The notes under the pieces: model-generated | What the model was told of the DNA's origin: nothing | Databases searched by the model: none | Seen by the model: the letters and a program-made list of their open reading frames with translations, nothing else | Shown here: positions 9,455 to 18,760 of the stretch, one piece after another | How positions within the stretch are numbered: the stretch's first letter is position 1 | Layout: each line of letters opens with the position of its first letter | From: M269 sp964640795 | Lineage (GTDB): Bacteria; Pseudomonadota; Gammaproteobacteria; Enterobacterales; Alteromonadaceae | Direction: 5' to 3' | DNA: 64,000 bases | Assembly (NCBI GenBank): GCA_964640795.1 | Contig: CAZXIN010000003.1 | Location: 160,726-224,725 of the forward strand | Position numbers and translations under genes: made by a program

Positions 9455-11161
9455 CTATTTTGAACGTTTTGGGGGTTGATCAGACCATTCACGTAAATTG
9501 ATACGTTGTCCAGACACTCGCGTTTTCTGTAATGTTTGTTTCGTGGCATCTGGCATACCATCAGGTAGATCAACGGTTGAATAGTTGTCATAAATTTCAA
9601 TAGCACCAATATGCTGACTATCGATTTTACCTTCATTGGCAATCGCACCAACGATATTTCCAGGTTTTACGCCATGTGCTCTACCCACATCTAATTTAAA
9701 GCGCGTCATGCCTTGTTCCGCTTTGCGGCTACGACTGCGAGGTTTGCGGTCACCGCGATCGCCACGATCACCTCGCTCACCTCTTGGACGGTCGTTGCTT
9801 CTCTCTCTTGGCGGACGAGACTTCAAGTCAGGTCGATCACTTTCTTTTAAAACAAGAGGCTCGCTACCTTGCGCCATTTGAGCAAGTGCAGCCATGATAA
9901 CTTCTGGAGTTGCTTCAATTTCAGCAAGTACTTGATCCATTACAGGCATCATAGCTTCGATGTTTTCATCTTTTGTTGTTTCTAACAACGTTTGTTTGAA
10001 TCGCTTTAAACGCTGCTCGTTCAACTCTGAAATTGACGGCACCGTCATCGCTTCGATAGGTTGCTTAGTTGCTTTCTCTATTGAGAACAATAAACGTTTT
10101 TCTCTATGTGAGATAAAGAGTATTGCATCGCCCTGACGACCCGCTCGGCCAGTTCGGCCAATACGGTGTACGTATGACTCGGTATCATAAGGAATGTCAA
10201 AATTAATTACGTGGCTAACACGCTCAACGTCAAGCCCACGAGCAACAACGTCTGTCGCCACAAGCAAATCTATTTTACCTTGCTTAAGGCGTTCAACCGT
10301 TCTTTCACGAGATTTTTGCTGTATATCACCATTAAGTGGCTCAACGTCATAACCACGTGCTGACAGCTTTTCTGCTAACTCTACAGTGGCATTCTTTGTT
10401 CGAACAAAAATAATGACGCCATCAAACTCTTCTACTTCGAGAATTCTGGTTAGGGCTTCGAGTTTATGATGTCCTGAAACTTGGCAATAACGTTGTCGAA
10501 TTGTGCTGGCAGTCGATACTTTAGATGCTATCTTGACGACTTCAGGCTTATTTAAATACTTATTTGCTATGCTACGGATACGATCAGGCATAGTTGCTGA
10601 AAAAAGAGCTGTCTGTCTTTCTTCTGGAGCATGACTTAGAATCCACTCAACGTCATCGATAAATCCCATTCTTAACATTTCGTCAGCTTCATCCAAAACT
10701 AGGAACTTCAACTGATTAAGCTTCAGGGTGCCTTTCTTAATATGATCAATAACACGGCCTGGTGTACCAACAACCACTTGTACACCACGTTTTAATTGAC
10801 GTATTTGATTGTCGTAAGATTGGCCACCGTATATGGGTAACACACGAATGCGTTGAGAAAAACTGGCGTAACTGTGGAAAGCTTCTGCGACTTGGATAGC
10901 CAGCTCTCTAGTCGGCGCTAGAACCAGTAATTGTGGTGCGTTTAAGTCGACATCAATATTAGCTAACATAGGTAAAGCGAAGGCGGCAGTTTTACCTGTA
11001 CCCGTTTGTGCCTGTCCGATAAGATCATTCCCTTCAAGTAACAATGGGATAGTCGCCGCTTGAATGGGAGAAGGTTTTTCATAACCAACCTTTTCCAACG
11101 CTTGCAATAATGCGTTTGGAAGATTGAGGTCTTGAAAAGTGATATTGTCGTCTTGGCTCAT
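9455..11161 (-). CDS. deaD: ATP-dependent DEAD-box RNA helicase DeaD (CsdA)
   Basis: I start at ATG 11161 (568 residues) because an AGGT site precedes it and the Q-motif region (FQDLNLPNALLQAL) begins right after; the frame open further upstream to 11281 is leader. Motifs are Walker A AQTGTGKT (51-58), PTRELA, DEAD (157-160), SAT in LFSATMP, and HRIGRTGRAGR. After the helicase core comes an Arg/Gly/Asp-rich linker with GERGDRGDRGDRK, then the DbpA-like RNA-binding domain ('MTRFKLDVGRAHGVKPGNIV' to 'VDLPDGMP') typical of DeaD. It unwinds structured mRNA and assists ribosome assembly, especially in the cold. The long leader before the start (11162 onward) would suit cold-shock type post-transcriptional control, which is inference. 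Confidence 0.95.
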   Translation of the reverse strand: MSQDDNITFQDLNLPNALLQALEKVGYEKPSPIQAATIPLLLEGNDLIGQAQTGTGKTAAFALPMLANIDVDLNAPQLLVLAPTRELAIQVAEAFHSYASFSQRIRVLPIYGGQSYDNQIRQLKRGVQVVVGTPGRVIDHIKKGTLKLNQLKFLVLDEADEMLRMGFIDDVEWILSHAPEERQTALFSATMPDRIRSIANKYLNKPEVVKIASKVSTASTIRQRYCQVSGHHKLEALTRILEVEEFDGVIIFVRTKNATVELAEKLSARGYDVEPLNGDIQQKSRERTVERLKQGKIDLLVATDVVARGLDVERVSHVINFDIPYDTESYVHRIGRTGRAGRQGDAILFISHREKRLLFSIEKATKQPIEAMTVPSISELNEQRLKRFKQTLLETTKDENIEAMMPVMDQVLAEIEATPEVIMAALAQMAQGSEPLVLKESDRPDLKSRPPRERSNDRPRGERGDRGDRGDRKPRSRSRKAEQGMTRFKLDVGRAHGVKPGNIVGAIANEGKIDSQHIGAIEIYDNYSTVDLPDGMPDATKQTLQKTRVSGQRINLREWSDQPPKRSK

Positions 11162-11520
11162 GAAATTACCTGAATGAAGGGTGAAAATGAATGAATGCGA
11201 CACAACCGACGCATAACGATATATTATAGCGCATATTTTGCTTATACACCAAGTGAGATATTTAGTTATTTCTTTTTGCAACAGTGTTTTAGCTTACTTT
11301 TTCGAGGTAAAATACGCACAAGTAGTTGGTTAGGAAACGTTTAATCTATTTGCCTTTTAAACAAAAATATTTGAGATAATTCTAACTGAATTAGAAATAA
11401 AACATCCTATTGACTTTGTATTGTGTCTTTAGCAACAAAAAGCGAAAATTATTAACAATTTGTGCTGCATTTAGATAGAGTAAATGGATGTGACAAGGAG
11501 TTATTTAAGTTGGAGTATTT
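11162..11520. other. Divergent intergenic region deaD/prsT
   Basis: This AT-rich region carries the leftward deaD leader and promoter and the rightward prsT promoter. GGAG at 11512-11515 is the prsT ribosome site. I see no other gene. Confidence 0.5.
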
Positions 11521-14265
11521 ATGAAAGTATTATTGGTTTTAATAACCTCGGTTTTGCTCTTTGCCTGTTCAAAGCAAACGAGTGAAGAACATCTAAACGC
11601 AGCCAGACAGCTCATAGATGCTGGCGATACACAAGCCGCCGTTGTGGAGCTTAAAAATGCGATTCAGAAAGAGCCTCTATCAGCTGAAGCGAGATTTGAA
11701 TTAGGCAAGATTTATGTTGGACAGAACCAATACGAAGCTGCAACGAAAGAACTGAGTCGAGCATTAGATAACGGCTACCCGCCTGAAGAAGTATTACCGC
11801 TTCTCTCAAAATCTTATCAAAAGAGCGGTGCGGATGTTGCTTTGAGTAAGATTGAACTCAAAAAGGCGGATTTGAAGCCGAGTGAAGCCGCTCAAATAGC
11901 CTATTTCAAATTACAGTCGATGATTAACCTTGGCGATGAAGAAGGCGCTAAGGCTGTTATTGATGAGATGAAAGCTTACGATACAAATTCACCTTTCAAG
12001 CAACTTGCCCTTGTTATGTCGCTCTTGTTAGAAGACAACCCCGACCTTGCTATGGAGCAAGCTCAACAAATACTTGAACAATTCCCCGAGCATGAAGAAA
12101 CATTGTTACTCAACGCTAACCTTCTACTCAATAATAACAAGCGAGACGAAGCTGTTGATTTGTATAGACGTTATAATCAGATATCACCTGAAGACAATAC
12201 AAGTGCTTTTATCTTAGCTCGCCTATTGGTTGATTCAGGGCAAACTGCCGAAGCCGAACCTATCGTTGATCGCTTATTAGGTATTCAGGATAACAACGCT
12301 TTATTGAATCAGTTAAAGGGGGTTATCTTAGCTAGGCAAGAGAATTATGCAGGTGCGTTAGAATATACAGAGAAGGCGATAGAAAACGATAGTGCCGATC
12401 CCGCTTTACGCCTTGTAGCCGGGCATGCGGCATTCCAGTTAGCTGACTATGAAACTGCCAATCAACATTTGTCTATTATTGCCACTCTACTGCCGGAGAA
12501 TCACCCTGGATTAAAGCTATTGGCTGCAAGTCAGTTGAATTTAGGTATGAGCCTTGAGGCAGGCACTACATTGGGACAAACAGATGCCATTGAAGAAGAG
12601 GATGCGTTGTTGTTCTCTGCGGCAGGTTACGAGCGCCTGCGTGCGGGTGATTTTATACAAGCTAAAGAATTAGTTGCTAAGTCAGCCAAAGTCAGCAAGT
12701 CAGCCGAAGACCTAACACGATTAGGTATCTTAAGATTGTCGCTAAACGATTTAGCTGGAATCGTCGACTTGGAGCAAGCGCTAGAGCAACAGCCAGATTT
12801 ACCTTTAACAAAAGTCACTTTAGCCACCGCTTATCTGGCCAGCAATGACTTCAGTAAAGCCTTAACGCTTGCTAAAGAGTGGAAAACATCTGAACCAGAA
12901 AGCGGTAAGCCTTATTTGCTTTCTGGATCGGTTTATTTTAAGCAAAAGCAGTTTGAAAAGGCCGCTGAAGATTTCGCTCGATCGGTGGCACTAGAACCAG
13001 ACTCATCACGTGCCAGATTAGCTTTAGTTGAAGCACAACTTGCTCTTGGTAATGTGACTGATGCGCAGCAGGAATTGAGTGCTGCTATTGAGCAGGCACC
13101 GAATGATGCCACTCTATTATCTAAGCTCTATCAAATCCAACGCCAGAACAAAGAGGGTGACCTAGCACTAGAGCAAATCAAAAGTGCGTTGAAAGGCGAC
13201 ACTGATTCGCCCGATTTAAACATATTACTGGCGAGAGTTTTGTTAGCTGAAGGTAAAGCAACAGAATCGCTGGCACTGCTAGATGGGTTAAAAGGAGAGA
13301 TAGTTAACAACGAAGTTTATATGCGTTTAAAAGGCCTTGCGGCAATTCGTAGCAATCGATATGACCTGGCAAGTGAGCATTATGATAACTGGCTTAAAGC
13401 TTCGCCAGATAATAAAAGCGCGATGCTTGGTCAAGCATTCTTTCTCGATCAGCGTGGGGAGTTTGAAGCTGGTTTAGCTTTATCTACCCGATTTATTAAA
13501 CAGCGTACAAATGACGCTCAACTTATTTTAATTCACACACATTTCTTGTTGATGACAGGTGATTATACTCAGGGAGAAGCTTCCTTTAACAAATTACCTA
13601 CTCAGGTAGCCGAGCTACCCTCAGCTAAAGGTATGTTGGCAAGAATTCAGGCAAATAGGCAAGAGTACGATGAAGCGCTTAGGAATGCGTACATAGCGTA
13701 TCAAGCGCAACCTAATAGTCGTAACGTTATTATGAACACATTTATATTAGAAAGGCTTGATAAAAGGCAAGAGGCAATAAGCTTTTTGGCCAAACATGTA
13801 GAGCAGTATCCTAATGATGAGTCGAGCTTAATGCTTTTAGCTGAGCGGAATATTGGAGAAGATCGTAGTTCAGCTATCAATAATTATGAGGCAATTATTT
13901 CAATTAACCCTGATAACTTTGTTGTATTGAACAACTTAGCTTATTTGTATCAGGAAGATGGCCGCTTGGATGAAGCAGAAGAACATGCGGAGAAGGCAGT
14001 CAGTATTAGTCCTCAAAATGCAGACGCACTTGATACGTTGGCAAAAATCAAACTAGCGAAGAATGAACTAAAGTCTGGGCTTGATATTTTAGCTAAGGCA
14101 AGCAATCAAAGGAATGTGTCGGATGAGATATATGTCAATTATATTGAAGCATTGCTGCTTAACGATCAAAAAGTTTTGGCAAAAAGACGTATGGATGAGA
14201 GAAATATTACTCAGCCAGCGGCATTGGAAAAACTAACAGCACTAAAGCAACAATACGCGTTGTAA
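11521..14265 (+). CDS. prsT: PEP-CTERM system TPR-repeat lipoprotein PrsT
   Basis: The 914-residue protein starts with a lipoprotein signal (LLFAC, lipidated Cys16). The rest is helical tetratricopeptide repeats from residue 22 to the end, for example 'AARQLIDAGDTQAAVVELKNA', 'EARFELGKIYVGQNQYEAA' and, near the C-terminus, 'VVLNNLAYLYQEDGRLDEAEE'. Length, Cys position and the N-terminal pattern fit the PrsT family, which accompanies exosortase/PEP-CTERM systems and is linked to exopolysaccharide and surface protein export. The exosortase genes themselves are not in the window. A protein with a PEP-CTERM tail is encoded at 36,505-37,059, which supports the assignment. A generic TPR lipoprotein is the alternative. 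Confidence 0.85.
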   Translation: MKVLLVLITSVLLFACSKQTSEEHLNAARQLIDAGDTQAAVVELKNAIQKEPLSAEARFELGKIYVGQNQYEAATKELSRALDNGYPPEEVLPLLSKSYQKSGADVALSKIELKKADLKPSEAAQIAYFKLQSMINLGDEEGAKAVIDEMKAYDTNSPFKQLALVMSLLLEDNPDLAMEQAQQILEQFPEHEETLLLNANLLLNNNKRDEAVDLYRRYNQISPEDNTSAFILARLLVDSGQTAEAEPIVDRLLGIQDNNALLNQLKGVILARQENYAGALEYTEKAIENDSADPALRLVAGHAAFQLADYETANQHLSIIATLLPENHPGLKLLAASQLNLGMSLEAGTTLGQTDAIEEEDALLFSAAGYERLRAGDFIQAKELVAKSAKVSKSAEDLTRLGILRLSLNDLAGIVDLEQALEQQPDLPLTKVTLATAYLASNDFSKALTLAKEWKTSEPESGKPYLLSGSVYFKQKQFEKAAEDFARSVALEPDSSRARLALVEAQLALGNVTDAQQELSAAIEQAPNDATLLSKLYQIQRQNKEGDLALEQIKSALKGDTDSPDLNILLARVLLAEGKATESLALLDGLKGEIVNNEVYMRLKGLAAIRSNRYDLASEHYDNWLKASPDNKSAMLGQAFFLDQRGEFEAGLALSTRFIKQRTNDAQLILIHTHFLLMTGDYTQGEASFNKLPTQVAELPSAKGMLARIQANRQEYDEALRNAYIAYQAQPNSRNVIMNTFILERLDKRQEAISFLAKHVEQYPNDESSLMLLAERNIGEDRSSAINNYEAIISINPDNFVVLNNLAYLYQEDGRLDEAEEHAEKAVSISPQNADALDTLAKIKLAKNELKSGLDILAKASNQRNVSDEIYVNYIEALLLNDQKVLAKRRMDERNITQPAALEKLTALKQQYAL

Positions 14266-14337
14266 GCAATTGGACTTTAAGGCTAGGTAAATGAGACATG
14301 ATTTGCTTGCTGGTACTTTGGGAATATCAATGATGGT

Positions 14338-14973
14338 ATGGTCATGACTGAACAGATTTTATTTATATTTACGTCGTTATTTACCATGATCAACCCGCTT
14401 GCAGCGGTGCCGTTGTACATTTCGTTAACGCAAACTTTTTCGAGTAATACGCGACTAAAAGTTGCTGCCATTGCTTGTAGTACAGCTTTTGTTGCTATGG
14501 TGATATTTGCCATGGCAGGAGAAGCTATCTTTAGCTTTTTTGGTATTAATGTGAATGCACTTAGAGTCGTCGGTGGTGTTCTCTTTTTTGTGATGGGCTT
14601 TGAAATGCTTCGCGGTCGAACAGTCCCTAAAAAGTTTGATCAGGAGACAGATGACAGCTTTGGTAAAGATATCGCTATAACCCCTTTAGGGATTCCTATG
14701 ATTTGTGGTCCTGGGGCTATTACAATGGTGATTCTATTTATGCAAGAAGCTGATTCACAAGAACATACATTATCAGTGGTGAGTGGTATCTTTTTAGTCT
14801 GCGTTGCGACAGCATTTATCTTTGCTGTAGGTGAAGGGCTTCTTAAACTTTTAGGTAAAATTGGTGCAAATGTCATGATGCGCTTAATGGGGTTGATCAT
14901 GATGTTAATTGCGGTGGAGTTTTTCTTTGCAGGCATTACTTATTATATCAAAACAATTGCTTCACAGATTTAA
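14338..14973 (+). CDS. MarC family inner-membrane protein
   Basis: The 211-residue protein has about six hydrophobic segments. The N-terminal pattern 'FTSLFTMINPLAAVPLYISL' (NP-x-x-x-x-P), 'FGINVNALRVVGGVLFFVMGFEML' and 'ITPLGIPMICGPGAITMVI' are those of the MarC/UPF0056 family. The function is unsettled; the old link to multiple antibiotic resistance is not supported for E. coli MarC. Two in-frame ATGs (14338 and 14344) have equally weak ribosome sites; 14344 (MTEQ) fits family N-termini slightly better. Confidence 0.9.
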   Translation: MVMTEQILFIFTSLFTMINPLAAVPLYISLTQTFSSNTRLKVAAIACSTAFVAMVIFAMAGEAIFSFFGINVNALRVVGGVLFFVMGFEMLRGRTVPKKFDQETDDSFGKDIAITPLGIPMICGPGAITMVILFMQEADSQEHTLSVVSGIFLVCVATAFIFAVGEGLLKLLGKIGANVMMRLMGLIMMLIAVEFFFAGITYYIKTIASQI

Positions 14974-15160
14974 AGTAGCCCACCTGATTTAGAGTGTAGA
15001 AATCGAAGTTATTCATTTTTGCATAACCTGAGCGCTTTTCAAGTGTGTTTGTATCTTGCAAAAAAGCTGCAAAGGCACTGACATTTCGCTGAGCACTTAA
15101 TATCGCGTAGATCCTCTATAGACTCACATGTTCTTAATTTTAGGATTAGTTCTAAGCCAA

Positions 15161-15188
15161 ATAAAAAAGCCCGTCATTGACGGGCTTT
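15161..15188 (-). terminator. Rho-independent terminator after tolC
   Basis: The stem AAAGCCCGTC / GACGGGCTTT (15166-15175 and 15179-15188) has a three-base loop. On the minus strand it is followed by T6 (complement of 15163-15168). It ends tolC 20 bases past its stop. Confidence 0.92.
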
Positions 15189-15207
15189 GTACGAAATAAA
15201 TGATTTT

Positions 15208-16557
15208 TTATTTCTTGATCAAGCCTCGATTAATACCGATCAAATCTTTTTCTGTCAGTGTTCCTGCGGCACGCTTAAGTTCAACTACCGCTTGAATGTA
15301 GTCATAACGGGCACCGGCTAGGTTTCGTCTCGCATCAAACAGGTTTCTTGTACTGTCAAGAACATCCACTATGGTCCTAGTACCTACTTCAAATCCTGCC
15401 TCTGTTGCCTTTAAAGCGCTTTCTGCTGATACAACAGATTGTTCAAATGCTCTAATCGTTGATATGTTAGCACGGACGTCGTTAAACGAGCTTCTTACTG
15501 AACGAACAGTGGCTCTGTGTGTCAGATCTAAATCTTCACTAGCAACAACATAATTATGTCTAGCTTGTCTTTTTTGATAACCCGCTCTATTACCTGCATA
15601 AATCGGGATGTTCAAATTGAGAGCGAGAGATCTATTATCTAATACAGGGAAATCTGCAGATACGCCTTGTGCTGTATTGGTTATATTGTTTCTTCCTGCT
15701 GACGCCCTAAAACCTAACGTTGGCAAACGACCGGCGTTAGCCAAAGAAATATCTTCTTTAGCAATTTCTTGTGCAAACTTTCTGCTAAGTAAATCTAAGT
15801 TTTTATTGTCAGCAATTTCCAGCCAATTTTCTACTCGCTCAGGTTGTGGCTTAGGTGCATCAAAAGACTCTGTGTTAAGCGAGCTAATCTCTGCGTGATA
15901 CTTGCCGGTAATTTCACGCAGCTCTTCTTTACGAAGCTCGACTTCATTCTCTGCTCGGATCTCTTGCGCCACAGTGTTATCAAAGTTAGCTTGTGCTTCA
16001 TGTACATCAGTAATGGCCGTTAAGCCCACTTCAAAACGTTGCTTAGTTTGTTCCAACTGACGCTCTATTGATCTTTTTTCAGCGCGCACAAATTCCAAGC
16101 TATCTACAGCTCTCAGTGCTGCTAAGTATCCTCTAACAGAACGATTAATTAATTCCTGTTGAACAACAGCTAAATCAGCATCGCTTTGCTGTGCAACTTT
16201 TTCGGCACGATTAAGCTGCACCCAATTAGAATGGTCATAAAGTGACAAATCAAGTTGCAGATCTAAACTTAAATTTTCACGGTCACTTGCGACGATAATA
16301 AATTGTGCACCCAATGGGCTTTCACTTGTAGAATCAACATAACTAATTGACCCTGAAATTTGAGGTAAAAGGTTTGCCCTGCTAATCGGAATACCCGCAT
16401 AAGCAGCGTCTCTGCTCGCTTTAGCTCTATTAAGCGTTGGGTCGTTCTGTTGTGCTAGCTGATATATCTGTAGCAAATCATCAGCGTTGGCTGTAGTGCT
16501 CAGCCCTAAACCACTTAAACCCATTCCAATAAGCAGCGGCAGTAAATGTTTTTTCAT
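15208..16557 (-). CDS. tolC: TolC-family outer-membrane channel
   Basis: The 449-residue protein has a signal peptide (ends TTANA-DD near residue 26). It then shows the internally duplicated TolC layout: 'LLQIYQLAQQNDPTLNRAKA' begins repeat 1 and 'NKNLDLLSRKFAQEIAKEDI' begins repeat 2. The characteristic 'RFEVGLTAITDVHEAQANFD' and its second-half equivalent 'GFEVGTRTIVDVLDSTRNLF' are both present. It forms the trimeric exit duct for RND and ABC tripartite pumps and type I secretion. Its position diverging from nudF is the conserved enterobacterial arrangement, supporting true tolC orthology. Possible partners in the window are the RND pair at 54,510-58,672 and, if exported by type I secretion, the RTX protein at 41,650. 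Confidence 0.95.
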   Translation of the reverse strand: MKKHLLPLLIGMGLSGLGLSTTANADDLLQIYQLAQQNDPTLNRAKASRDAAYAGIPISRANLLPQISGSISYVDSTSESPLGAQFIIVASDRENLSLDLQLDLSLYDHSNWVQLNRAEKVAQQSDADLAVVQQELINRSVRGYLAALRAVDSLEFVRAEKRSIERQLEQTKQRFEVGLTAITDVHEAQANFDNTVAQEIRAENEVELRKEELREITGKYHAEISSLNTESFDAPKPQPERVENWLEIADNKNLDLLSRKFAQEIAKEDISLANAGRLPTLGFRASAGRNNITNTAQGVSADFPVLDNRSLALNLNIPIYAGNRAGYQKRQARHNYVVASEDLDLTHRATVRSVRSSFNDVRANISTIRAFEQSVVSAESALKATEAGFEVGTRTIVDVLDSTRNLFDARRNLAGARYDYIQAVVELKRAAGTLTEKDLIGINRGLIKK

Positions 16558-16899
16558 TGTAAATAATCCTGTTTCCCGAGGAGATTATGTAAATAGTTAG
16601 TTTTGGTTATCTCTCTAACCAAAATAATGACGACACGATGAAACCACTTATCTTTTAATTCTAGGTATTCAACTGCCGTAAATTTAATACGAGCAACACT
16701 CTTCCTTTAACAAAGGCTAGGCATGTTTGCTTTTCATCCAGATCAAACAATTATAAATTTTATTTAAATCAATAAGTAAGTGTTACCTAAATGTAGTAAC
16801 ACAAGGCCTTATAGTGTAACAGAATATTTTCTGAGGTCATTTTTTTAGCTTAATGGTAGGCTAAAAGGCTTTATGATTAAAATGTAAGGCTCACTCGTT
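16558..16899. other. Divergent intergenic region tolC/nudF
   Basis: An AT-rich promoter region for tolC (left) and the nudF operon (right). AAGG at 16886-16889 is a plausible ribosome site for the TTG start of nudF. I see no coding sequence or clear operator. Confidence 0.5.
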
Positions 16900-17523
16900 T
16901 TGACACAAATTCACCGATATGCCAAGAAAGACATCGATCTTATAGAGAAAAAAACATTATACAAAGGTTATTTTTCGATGCATAAGTACAGGTTTAAACA
17001 CAAGTTGTATAATGGTGAGTGGAGTGTGCCTGTTGAAAGAGAAGTTTTTGAACGTGGTCATGCCGCAGTTGTTCTGCCTTATGATCCTGTCTTGAAAGAA
17101 TTTGTTCTAATTGAGCAGATACGCATAGGGGCTTTGGAGACATCCGAACAACCTTGGTTAATAGAGTGTGTCGCCGGTATTATTGATGAAGGTGAAACAG
17201 CAGAAAGTGTTTGTATTCGTGAAGCACAAGAAGAAGCTGGATTGGTGATTAAAAAGCTAATACCCGCAATGAGTTATCTGGCGAGTCCTGGTGGAACAAC
17301 AGAGAGACTTGATGTTTTTATAGGTATTGTTGACGCAGAGAATGCAGGTGGTGTTCATGGGCTTGATCATGAAGATGAAGATATCTTAGTTCATCGAGTG
17401 CCAGAAAAAACAGCACGAGAGTGGTTAAATCAAGGTAAAATAGAAAATTCAGGGACTATTATTGCTATGCAATGGTTTTTTCTGAATAAAGACGACATTT
17501 TGAAATCACAGTCATTAACGTAG
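16900..17523 (+). CDS. nudF: ADP-ribose pyrophosphatase (Nudix hydrolase) NudF
   Basis: The 207-residue protein hydrolyses ADP-ribose to AMP and ribose-5-phosphate. The Nudix box is intact at 93-115 (GIIDEGE, then REAQEEAGL). The family features 'RREVFERGHAAV'-like text (here VEREVFERGHAAVVLPYDP), 'LIEQIRIGA' and 'LASPGGTTERLDVFIG' are all present, matching E. coli NudF along its length. The start is TTG at 16900, chosen because the residues right after it (YAKKDIDLIEKKTLYKGYFS) align with the E. coli N-terminus and AAGG lies 10 bases upstream. It is first in the nudF-yqiB-cpdA-yqiA-parE operon. Confidence 0.95.
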   Translation: MTQIHRYAKKDIDLIEKKTLYKGYFSMHKYRFKHKLYNGEWSVPVEREVFERGHAAVVLPYDPVLKEFVLIEQIRIGALETSEQPWLIECVAGIIDEGETAESVCIREAQEEAGLVIKKLIPAMSYLASPGGTTERLDVFIGIVDAENAGGVHGLDHEDEDILVHRVPEKTAREWLNQGKIENSGTIIAMQWFFLNKDDILKSQSLT

Positions 17524-17532
17524 GGTGTTATA

Positions 17533-17982
17533 TTGAATCAACTCACTAATCACAGTAAATATGTCCCCAACTTACCTAGTTTGTTGGCGGTTTGTGATGC
17601 CAATTATGGGCGGCTTTTGAAGTTGCTGCCTGATTGCGACACAGAGGATTTACACTATAAGTTTGATGTTTCGCCTTCTCTTAGTTATCAAATTAAGATC
17701 GTTGAGTGTTGTCGATATACAACCAGTATTGAAATGCGCCAAATTCCAGATAATTCGCCAAGTTATATGCAACCTAGCATGTTGGTGCGGCTCTACCATG
17801 ATGCGCGAATGGCAGAGGTATTAAGCTTCCAACATATAGGGCAGATTAAAGCGAGCTATCGCTATCCTAATCACCAGATGTTGCATCGTAACGAAAAAGA
17901 GCAAATGAATATTTTCTTAGCAGAATGGCTATGCTTTTGTCTGGAAAATCATAAAAAGCAAGCACCTATTTCTGCAGAATAA
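17533..17982 (+). CDS. yqiB: DUF1249 family protein YqiB
   Basis: The 149-residue protein matches YqiB of E. coli: 'LLAVCDANYGRLLKLLPD', 'IVECCRYTTSIEM', 'SMLVRLYHDARMAEV' and 'YRYPNHQMLHRNEKEQMNIF' are all family features. No biochemical role is established. It starts at TTG 17533, which has TAGGG seven bases upstream and lies nine bases after the nudF stop. Its conserved place between nudF and cpdA is the main clue. Confidence 0.9.
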   Translation: MNQLTNHSKYVPNLPSLLAVCDANYGRLLKLLPDCDTEDLHYKFDVSPSLSYQIKIVECCRYTTSIEMRQIPDNSPSYMQPSMLVRLYHDARMAEVLSFQHIGQIKASYRYPNHQMLHRNEKEQMNIFLAEWLCFCLENHKKQAPISAE

Positions 17983-17989
17983 TTAATCC

Positions 17990-18760
17990 GTGAGTTTTCG
18001 TATTGTTCAAATAACTGACAGTCATTTATTTGCTGATAAAGGCAAAGTTGTGGGAGACGATGTTCTTGATGAAGGCATTAATTCCTTTAATACATTGGCT
18101 TCTGTTCTCGCTAAAATTCCGCTCTATCAACCCGATTTGGTGCTGATGACAGGTGACTTAAGTGCTGATGAAAGTGAACAAAGCTATCAGCATTTTTCTC
18201 AGCTATGGCGTGATGCAAAGATAGAGTCTTCTTTAATGATGATACCTGGTAATCACGACGATGCGGGATTAATGAAAGCGTGTTTCCCCAACTGGTTTTG
18301 GGAAGATGACGTGGTAGAGGTTGTAGGTTGGCGATTGCATTGCTTGCACAGCCAAGTACCTGGGCAAGGCAGAGGAAAGGTTAATGACGAACAACTCCAT
18401 CAGCTGCAAAGAGATATTCGTCAGCATCCACAATTACATCACTTCATTGCCGTTCATCATCATCCCATAGCAATGAATAGTTGGATGGATCAGTATAACT
18501 GGACCAATAATCAGGATTTTGTTGAATTGGTTGAAAAGAACCCGGTAATTAAAGTGGTTGTTCACGGGCATGTTCATACAACACGAGACATACCTATTGG
18601 GCAAGCGCGATTATTGGCTGCACCCTCTACCTGTTGGCAGTTTAAACATGAGCCTGAGTTTGCGTTTGATATAAATCCACCAGCCTTTAGAGTTATCGAC
18701 TTGAATCAAGACGGTACTTTTGACACATCCATAATCTATACAGAATCACTTAATGATTGA
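17990..18760 (+). CDS. cpdA: 3',5'-cyclic-AMP phosphodiesterase CpdA
   Basis: The 256-residue calcineurin-like phosphoesterase has the full metal-binding set: ITDSHLF (D-x-H), GDLSADES, GNHDD, VHHHP and HGHVHT. These fit class III cAMP phosphodiesterases (CpdA), which lower cAMP in the cytoplasm. It starts at GTG 17990, seven bases after yqiB, and its end overlaps the yqiA start by eight bases. Length and context agree with the E. coli gene. Confidence 0.94.
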   Translation: MSFRIVQITDSHLFADKGKVVGDDVLDEGINSFNTLASVLAKIPLYQPDLVLMTGDLSADESEQSYQHFSQLWRDAKIESSLMMIPGNHDDAGLMKACFPNWFWEDDVVEVVGWRLHCLHSQVPGQGRGKVNDEQLHQLQRDIRQHPQLHHFIAVHHHPIAMNSWMDQYNWTNNQDFVELVEKNPVIKVVVHGHVHTTRDIPIGQARLLAAPSTCWQFKHEPEFAFDINPPAFRVIDLNQDGTFDTSIIYTESLND

